In this document: positions 14,838 through 19,951 of the stretch, in pieces
How the letters are laid out: each line of letters opens with the position of its first letter
How positions within the stretch are numbered: position 1 is the stretch's first letter
Source: Balneolales bacterium
GTDB taxonomy: Bacteria > Bacteroidota > Rhodothermia > Balneolales > Natronogracilivirgulaceae
Assembly: GCA_007131625.1 (NCBI GenBank)
Contig: SLQC01000356.1
Coordinates: 1 to 19,951 of the forward strand
Reading direction: 5' to 3'
DNA: 19,951 nt
Notes under the pieces: generated by a model
Told to the model about the DNA's origin: nothing
Database searches by the model: none
Seen by the model: the letters and a program-made list of their open reading frames with translations, nothing else
Position numbers and translations under genes: made by a program

Positions 14838-15869
14838 ATGAGTACCATAACACCCGATATTTCCAACTTTATACACATGTCCGACTGGGACGATTCCACG
14901 ATTCACGGAGTGTTGGAGAAAGCGGCGCAGCTGAAGGCCGAGAATTTCCGAAAACCGGTAGCGTTCGGAAAAGTGCTCGGGCTGATATTTTTCAATCCCT
15001 CCCTTCGAACCCGTATTTCCTTTGAAACAGCGGCCATACATCTCGGGGCGGGGACATCGATTATCCAGCCGGGACATGGGACGTGGACGTTTGAAACCCG
15101 GACAGGGGTGGTTATGGACGGGAATCGCACCGAACATCTCAAAGAGGCGGTTCAGGTGATCTCCCGGTATGTCGATATCATTGGTGTGCGGGCGTTTGCC
15201 GGTATGAAGGATGTCGACGAGGATATGGAAGACCGATTGATACGTGATATTGTCCGTTATGCCACGGTACCTGTTATTAATATGGAGAGTGCCAGGGAAC
15301 ATCCGTGTCAGGCTCTTGCCGACGGACTCACCATCCAGGAACAGTTTCAAAATCGGCCGAAAGGAAAAAAATTTGTACTCAGCTGGACGCCCCACCCCAA
15401 ACCCCTACCGATGGCGGTACCAAACAGTGTCCTGGAAATTGCGGTAAGGTTGGGAATGGATGTGACTCTGACGTGTCCGCCGGAAATGGTGCCTGACAAA
15501 AGAGTGATGGACCTGGTCGGCCGCCACGCTGACAGGCTGGGAACCGAAGTGCAGATATCTCACAACCAGGTGACCGCGTTTACCGACGCCGATGTGATAT
15601 ATGCAAAATCCTGGGCTGGTCCGCTCATCTATGACGATCCCGCTGCTGAAACAGAGCTGCGCACAACAAGGTATCACAATTGGACCGTCGATGATGGCCG
15701 GATGGCGGTAACCAACAACGCATCATTTATGCACTGCCTTCCGGTGAGACGAAATGTCGTTGTTACTGATGCTGTGCTGGACAGTCCGCAGGCTATTCAT
15801 ATTGATCAGGCGGAGAACCGTCTGCATGCCCAAAAAGCGGTGTTGATGAAACTTTGGAACCTGTTATGA
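14838..15869 (+). CDS. argF': N-acyl-ornithine carbamoyltransferase, probably N-succinylornithine-specific
   Basis: The 343-residue product has the carbamoyl-phosphate loop FFNPSLRTR (51-59), HPCQ (155-158) and HCLPVRR (299-305). The GTWTFETRTGVVMDG segment and IIGVRAF are typical of the acyl-ornithine branch (AOTCase/SOTCase), not of ordinary OTCase. It transfers a carbamoyl group to N-acyl-ornithine to give N-acyl-citrulline. In Xanthomonas AOTCase Glu92 (MDGDTEEH) favours the acetyl group; Bacteroides fragilis SOTCase has Pro90 there (MDGDKPEH) and prefers succinyl. I align that position with Thr98 here (MDGNRTEH). Non-Glu residues at this site favour succinyl in published swaps, as I recall, so succinyl is the better bet. 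The overall match is also closer to the Bacteroides enzyme. The ATG start has no Shine-Dalgarno sequence. The stop overlaps the argB ATG. Confidence 0.93.
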   Translation: MSTITPDISNFIHMSDWDDSTIHGVLEKAAQLKAENFRKPVAFGKVLGLIFFNPSLRTRISFETAAIHLGAGTSIIQPGHGTWTFETRTGVVMDGNRTEHLKEAVQVISRYVDIIGVRAFAGMKDVDEDMEDRLIRDIVRYATVPVINMESAREHPCQALADGLTIQEQFQNRPKGKKFVLSWTPHPKPLPMAVPNSVLEIAVRLGMDVTLTCPPEMVPDKRVMDLVGRHADRLGTEVQISHNQVTAFTDADVIYAKSWAGPLIYDDPAAETELRTTRYHNWTVDDGRMAVTNNASFMHCLPVRRNVVVTDAVLDSPQAIHIDQAENRLHAQKAVLMKLWNLL

Positions 15870-16657
15870 AAGAAACAGTACTTATCAAATTAAGTGGTAA
15901 TGTTGTGGCTGATAGCAACGCTCTCGGCAAACTGGTTTCATATATCCTTGAACTGAAAAAACAGGACAAATCAGTTGTTCTTGTGCATGGAGGTGGAAAA
16001 CAGATCAATGAGCTGAGTAAACGGATGGAGGTTCCGGTTCATCAAATCGCCGGTCGGCGCATTACCGGCAATGAAGCTTTGGAAGTGCTTTTATACACGG
16101 TCGGAGGGAGAGCAAACCGGAGCCTGGTTGCATTTTTGCGTGACAACGATATTTCGTCGGTTGGTATTTCCGGTGTTGACGGTGGCTTGACTACATCGCA
16201 TCGGCGCCCACCAATGAACATTGAGGGCAAGCAGGTGGATTTCGGACTGGTAGGCGAGATCGAATCAGTGGATACATCGCTTCCGGAAATACTGGTGCAA
16301 AGTGGCCATGTGCCGGTCATCGGTTGCCTGACCTGGTCGCCCCGGGACGGAATTCTCAATATCAATGCCGATACATTTGCCATTCAAATATCTCTGGCGA
16401 TGAATGTAAGCGAGCTGATTATACTCATGGATCCACCCGCGGTGCTGGATGCGGAACAGAAGCCAATCGCGATCCTGCGGCGAGAGGACTGGCAGCGCGG
16501 TCTGCGGGAAGGTTGGATTCGAAACGGTATGAAACCGAAATTATTGACGGCATTTGAAGCGCTTGAAAAAGGAGTACGGTCGGTGAAACTCGCCAATGCT
16601 GATACCCTTGTCAGCGGCGGTGGGTCCCGGATCGTTGGTGATGATCAGGAGGATTAA
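15866..16657 (+). CDS. argB: N-acylglutamate kinase
   Basis: The 263-residue amino acid kinase has K8 in LIKLSGN, HGGGKQ (41-46), RITGNEAL (65-72), GRANRSLV (81-88), NINADTFA (165-172) and GMKPK (221-225), all at the usual places for NAGK. It phosphorylates the gamma-carboxylate of N-acyl-glutamate in the cytoplasm. The length matches short, arginine-insensitive NAGK; the N-terminal helix linked to arginine feedback inhibition in hexameric enzymes is absent. If that holds, the operon's attenuator would carry more of the feedback control. I place the start at ATG 15866, which overlaps the stop of the preceding gene as ATGA; a TTG at 15854 is possible but unlikely. The acyl group (acetyl or succinyl) cannot be read from this protein. 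Confidence 0.95.
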   Translation: MKETVLIKLSGNVVADSNALGKLVSYILELKKQDKSVVLVHGGGKQINELSKRMEVPVHQIAGRRITGNEALEVLLYTVGGRANRSLVAFLRDNDISSVGISGVDGGLTTSHRRPPMNIEGKQVDFGLVGEIESVDTSLPEILVQSGHVPVIGCLTWSPRDGILNINADTFAIQISLAMNVSELIILMDPPAVLDAEQKPIAILRREDWQRGLREGWIRNGMKPKLLTAFEALEKGVRSVKLANADTLVSGGGSRIVGDDQED

Positions 16658-16684
16658 CAGAAAACTTTTTTTGACAAATACTGC

Positions 16685-17764
16685 ATGCAAAAACTGATGG
16701 ACATAACGGTTGTCGAGTTGCTGAAGGAGCTGATATGCTTTCCAAGCCTGAGCACCAAAGAGAGAGATATGGTCGACTGGCTGGAGAAGCAGGTTGTCAC
16801 CACAGGACTTCTGGAGGTCGAGCGGCATGGGGATAATCTGCTGTTTCACCTCGGGTCAGGCTCACCATGGCTGCTGCTGAACTCTCACTCGGACGTTGTG
16901 CCGCCATCCGCCCGGCATGTCGACGATCCATTTAATCCGGTAGAACGAAATGGCTGTATCTACGGCCGGGGCAGCACCGATGCCAAAGGATCGGTGAGCA
17001 GTATGCTGATGGCGTTGCTTAATCTCGCACGGTCGGGTTACAAGCCACCCGGAAGAGTCAGTCTCGCCGTAACCGTATGCGAAGAAAGTGCGGGGAAATT
17101 CAACGGAATGGCCTATTTGCGAAGCGTGATAGACAGACCAGATGCGGCACTCATCGGTGAGCCGACACTCTTTCACCCCTGTGCAGCACAAAAAGGCCTG
17201 CTGATACTGAAACTGGAAACAGATGGGGAATCCGGTCATGCTGCACGGGTTAACGGACCTAACGCGATCTATGAAATGGCAGCCCGGCTGGAAAAGTTAA
17301 AATCCGTCTCCTTCCCTGATGAAAACCCGTTCATCGGTAAAACTCGAATCACACCGACCATCATTGAAGGTGGGACGGTAAAAAATGCATTTCCTGACTC
17401 CTGTTCAGTCTATGTGGATATCCGCACTATACCGGAAGTTTCCAATGATGTGATTGTCGAACGAATCCGGAATGAGCTGGAGATTTCAATTACAGTCTAT
17501 AGTGACCGGTATGTGTCAACCAGCACCGATCCGGGCCATCCAATTGCACTGGCAGCGGAAGAGATCACTGGAAACCCGCTGTTCGGTTCACCGACAACAT
17601 CCGACTGGGTTTTTCTATCCGATGTGCCGACAATCAAAATAGGTCCCGGAAACAGCGAGGACTCGCATACCGCAAATGAATCCATCGCTATCGACCAACT
17701 GGTACATGCGGTTACAGGATACGAACGAATCATCCGGCGATATTTTGAATTGCAGAAGTCTTGA
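16685..17764 (+). CDS. argE: M20-family deacylase (ArgE/DapE-like), probably acting on N-acyl-citrulline
   Basis: The 359-residue product has the M20 di-zinc site: H68 and D70 in NSHSDVVPP, D99 in GRGSTDAKGS, E133-E134 in TVCEESAG, a later acidic ligand candidate in IGEPTLF, and the last His in NSEDSHTANE near the C-terminus. The dimerisation/lid domain with SGHAAR lies in the middle. In pathways with an acyl-ornithine transcarbamylase the deacylase must remove the acyl group from N-acyl-citrulline to release citrulline for ArgG. M20 specificity (ArgE, DapE or another) cannot be settled from motifs; the operon position decides this call. ATG start with no Shine-Dalgarno sequence, 27 bp after argB. 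A 261-bp gap follows before argH, the largest inside the cluster. Confidence 0.87.
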   Translation: MQKLMDITVVELLKELICFPSLSTKERDMVDWLEKQVVTTGLLEVERHGDNLLFHLGSGSPWLLLNSHSDVVPPSARHVDDPFNPVERNGCIYGRGSTDAKGSVSSMLMALLNLARSGYKPPGRVSLAVTVCEESAGKFNGMAYLRSVIDRPDAALIGEPTLFHPCAAQKGLLILKLETDGESGHAARVNGPNAIYEMAARLEKLKSVSFPDENPFIGKTRITPTIIEGGTVKNAFPDSCSVYVDIRTIPEVSNDVIVERIRNELEISITVYSDRYVSTSTDPGHPIALAAEEITGNPLFGSPTTSDWVFLSDVPTIKIGPGNSEDSHTANESIAIDQLVHAVTGYERIIRRYFELQKS

Positions 17765-17910
17765 GTCTATAAGTGCTTATGTACTAAATTATTACTCCCG
17801 ATTACGATGATTATATATTGCCACAGTTTAGGCAAAATGCAAGCAGTCAATAAGGAAGAAAGAATATCAATCAGATAATTTAACAACCCATGAACCAGAG
17901 GGGCAACATA

Positions 17911-18000
17911 ACAAAATTTCGAGCATACAGTGCACACGGATGCTTCATTTGACATGACAAAAAATTCGAGCAATCGATGCACACGGTTGCTTCATTTGAC
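17911..18000 (+). repeat. tandem ~44-bp direct repeat with a covarying hairpin, upstream of argH
   Basis: Copy 1 is 17911-17953 and copy 2 is 17957-18000. They share TTCGAGCA, TGCACACGG and TGCTTCATTTGAC in the same order. Each copy can form a 6-bp hairpin with a 13-nt loop: GAGCAT/ATGCTT in copy 1 and GAGCAA/TTGCTT in copy 2. The closing pair differs (T-A versus A-T) but remains paired, a compensatory change. Copy 2 ends 25 bp before the argH ATG. This may be an RNA element, an operator pair or a dispersed genomic repeat. The rest of the 17765-18025 gap shows nothing clear. Confidence 0.65.
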
Positions 18001-18025
18001 CTTAAAAATCTGAGAAATTATACAG

Positions 18026-19444
18026 ATGCAAACTCTTTGGCAAAAAGGTGCGGGAAGCACTAAAGGGCCCGCAGAAAGCGACTCGGAGAGCGGCAGTGAG
18101 AGTAACTGGTTTTACCGGTTTACAGCGGAAGAGGACCGGGAGCTGGATCGCCGGTTGATACCGTATGATATTTTGGTCAACATCGCTCATGCCCGGATGC
18201 TTCACAAAATCGGTGTATATGATGATGAAGGCTTCAGAAAAGTGACCGGCGCGCTTTCCGAAATACACCGTTTGTGGTCAGACGGGGATTTTGATCTTGG
18301 ACCCGACGATGAAGATGTCCATTCCGCTATTGAGAAATTCCTGACGGGGAAAGCAGGTCCGGACGGGGCACGAATCCATACCGGCCGATCCCGAAACGAC
18401 CAGGTGTTGGCAGATATGCGGCTTTATATGAAAGTCTCGATATCTGAAATAGCCGGGGAGTGGATTGCTATCGCGCATCGTCTGGCAGAAATTGCTGAAG
18501 CACAAAACGGAGTGATGTTTGCCGGGCTAACGCACACGCAACCGGCGATGCCCCATTCAGCAGACGCCTGGGCTGCCGGCTATCTCGATCTGTTAAGTTC
18601 GGATCTGACGGCGCTGAAACATGCCTATGAGGTGATCGACCAGTCACCATTAGGAAGTGCGGCAGGATATGGAGTTCCGCACATACCTGTCGACCGTGAA
18701 TTTGTGGCAAAAGAACTCGATTTTGCACGTGTGCAGGAGCCGGTAGCGGCATCACAGCTGTCCCGTGGACGGTTTGAGATGCAACTGATCGATGCTTTGT
18801 CGTACGGCGCATTGACGTTCAACCGTATGGCGGCCGATGTGGTGCTCTTTATGCATCCCTCCTGGTCGCTGCTTACCCTGAGTGAAGACCAGCTTTCAGG
18901 CAGCAGTATCATGCCGCAAAAACACAATCCAGATGCATGGGAATTGATTCGGGGAGCATATCACGATTTTCAATCGGCGAGAACACATCTGTCCGGTATC
19001 CCGGCGAATCTCACATCCGGGTACCATCGCGACTTACAGGTCGTGAAGAAAAGCGTGATGGCGGCGGTTGGGCAATCGAAGCTGCTGTCGGAGGCGGTTC
19101 GGCAGGCGCTTTCAGGGCTTACTTTCAATGAAGAGGCGGCAAAGCGCACACTCACCCCGGAAGTTTTCGCAACCCATCGTGCCAACAAGCTGGTTGCCGG
19201 TGGAATGCCGTTCCGGGAAGCATACCGTCGGGTGGCGGCGGAATTGGAGAAAGCACAAAGTGAGTCTGGAGGAATGGCATCAGGGGCGTCCGATGTTGAA
19301 ATATACCGGCACACAGGTGCTCCTGGATCGGGTATCCCGGATTATCTGCTCGATGCGATCAAAGTTCCGGAACAATGGTTGATGGAACAGAATAAAAGAA
19401 TGGGACAGATGAAATCACGTTTGCTGAGCAGTCGATCCGGTTAA
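18026..19444 (+). CDS. argH: argininosuccinate lyase
   Basis: The 472-residue product of the fumarase/aspartase superfamily has HTGRSRNDQ (118-126), THTQPAMPHS (169-178) and the mobile catalytic loop GSSIMPQKHNPD (292-303) with the catalytic serine. It splits argininosuccinate into arginine and fumarate in the cytoplasm, ending the pathway. Length is in the usual range (about 455-475). An acidic, Ser-rich stretch (residues 12-27) is inserted before the first conserved helix and is not typical. The ATG start has no Shine-Dalgarno sequence. The gene follows the tandem repeat and is the last arginine gene here. No good terminator is visible after its stop before the next gene, 91 bp on. Confidence 0.97.
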   Translation: MQTLWQKGAGSTKGPAESDSESGSESNWFYRFTAEEDRELDRRLIPYDILVNIAHARMLHKIGVYDDEGFRKVTGALSEIHRLWSDGDFDLGPDDEDVHSAIEKFLTGKAGPDGARIHTGRSRNDQVLADMRLYMKVSISEIAGEWIAIAHRLAEIAEAQNGVMFAGLTHTQPAMPHSADAWAAGYLDLLSSDLTALKHAYEVIDQSPLGSAAGYGVPHIPVDREFVAKELDFARVQEPVAASQLSRGRFEMQLIDALSYGALTFNRMAADVVLFMHPSWSLLTLSEDQLSGSSIMPQKHNPDAWELIRGAYHDFQSARTHLSGIPANLTSGYHRDLQVVKKSVMAAVGQSKLLSEAVRQALSGLTFNEEAAKRTLTPEVFATHRANKLVAGGMPFREAYRRVAAELEKAQSESGGMASGASDVEIYRHTGAPGSGIPDYLLDAIKVPEQWLMEQNKRMGQMKSRLLSSRSG

Positions 19445-19535
19445 ATCTTAAAAGTCTGTTAAAAAAACCGACAGATCGTTGTGTCCATCATGGAATAAAA
19501 GTATCATAGAACAAAAGGAAGAACGGAGCGTAACT

Positions 19536-19951
19536 ATGTCAGACATTATTAAAAGCAAATTTAAAGCCGTATGTATGGGAGCGGCAATCGGGGAAGCTAT
19601 TGGAATGCCGGCCGAAGAGATGACACCGGAACAGATCGCATCCAGATTGGGGGAGATCACCGGTTTCATGGCGCGACCTGAAGCGGAAGATTTCAGTGCT
19701 ATTCAAGCGGGACATTCAGCCCGGCAGACCGAAGCGATGCTTTCGGTCCTTGCCGCATCGTCTCCGTTACCGGATCTGCAGGAGTTTGCGTTCATTGTGA
19801 AACAGGCACTGAATAAATATCCCGAAAAATGGCCGAAATCAACGACATTCGCATGGCCTCCGTTTCCGGACGGTGGACATTATACCTTCTCCTTTGCCAT
19901 TCCGGCTTCGCGATTGCTTTATGAGGGACGGGTGACGGTGGATGAGCTGAC
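19536..19951 (+). CDS. ADP-ribosylglycohydrolase-family protein, 5' part only, catalytic motif altered
   Basis: The frame starts at ATG 19536, with GGAG at 19525-19528, and runs open to the window edge (138 codons seen). The N-terminus KAVCMGAAIGEAIGMPAEEMTPEQIASRLGEI, read in pieces, matches the opening of ADP-ribosylglycohydrolase (DraG/ARH) proteins, which usually read GxxxGDAxGxPxE. Downstream, the family's first metal motif (commonly WTDDT or WSDDT followed by a helix) aligns with HSARQTEAML at about residues 60-69. The two metal-binding Asp are Ala-Arg or Arg-Gln in this alignment, so hydrolase activity is doubtful, although the rest of the protein is unseen. It may be co-transcribed with argH (91 bp gap) but has no evident part in arginine synthesis. 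Confidence 0.7.
   Translation, partial: MSDIIKSKFKAVCMGAAIGEAIGMPAEEMTPEQIASRLGEITGFMARPEAEDFSAIQAGHSARQTEAMLSVLAASSPLPDLQEFAFIVKQALNKYPEKWPKSTTFAWPPFPDGGHYTFSFAIPASRLLYEGRVTVDEL

Noticed and set aside
14796..15395. Open frame of 199 codons on the minus strand under argF'
   Set aside because: It overlaps conserved coding sequence throughout and has no motif of its own.
17837..17878. A 13-codon frame (starting MQAVNKEER) between the deacylase gene and argH as a second leader peptide
   Set aside because: It contains only two Arg codons and no terminator-like structure follows it.
19455..19475. TCTGT/ACAGA hairpin after argH as an operon terminator
   Set aside because: Only 5 bp with an A-rich loop and no following T-tract.

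Overview
The window looks like a chromosomal segment of a member of the Bacteroidota/Balneolota/Rhodothermota group. The evidence is gene content: a transcarbamylase of the acyl-ornithine (not ornithine) type, exported lipoproteins, a Tat-exported Gfo/Idh/MocA dehydrogenase beside a DUF6807 (PmoA-like) protein, and the near absence of Shine-Dalgarno sequences. The phylum is an inference, not a measurement. No tRNA, rRNA, insertion sequence, integrase or CRISPR array was seen.

Left part (1-7355). Four minus-strand genes come first: hemW (radical SAM heme chaperone), a lipoprotein with a PHP phosphoesterase-like domain, an integral membrane protein of the UPF0104/LPG_synthase_TM type, and a gamma-carbonic-anhydrase-like hexapeptide protein. 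Diverging from these are an AGCS-family sodium:amino acid symporter and, 7 bp after its stop, an M14-type zinc carboxypeptidase-like protein. The pair suggests uptake and trimming of amino acids or peptides.

Middle (7372-10932, all minus). This part holds a DUF6807 exported protein, a Tat-exported Gfo/Idh/MocA oxidoreductase and a small cytochrome c lipoprotein. It may be a periplasmic sugar-oxidation module. A 353-bp gene-poor gap before the cytochrome gene contains a 12-codon frame with a perfect Shine-Dalgarno sequence.

Right part (11174-19444, plus strand). This is an arginine biosynthesis operon: [arginine-rich leader peptide + attenuator] - argG - P-loop protein (BioD/DUF1611-like) - argC - argF' - argB - M20 deacylase - argH. 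It is followed by the start of a degenerate-looking ADP-ribosylglycohydrolase-family gene that runs off the window. The enzymes fit the route N-acyl-glutamate -> N-acyl-ornithine -> N-acyl-citrulline -> citrulline -> argininosuccinate -> arginine. The transcarbamylase has Thr where the acetyl-specific enzyme has Glu, which points to succinylated rather than acetylated intermediates. No ArgA, ArgJ or ArgD is present. The P-loop protein sits where an acyl-glutamate synthase could be expected, and distant relatives (DgcN, DUF1611) are reported glutamate N-acetyltransferases, so it is a candidate for the missing first step.

The most striking element is 5' of argG. A 24-residue frame (11213-11287) with eight arginines, six of them within seven codons, is followed by a strong intrinsic terminator (11333-11368). 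Two further long pairings are mutually exclusive with each other and with the terminator. They have the geometry of a classical four-segment ribosome-mediated attenuator that would sense charged arginine tRNA.
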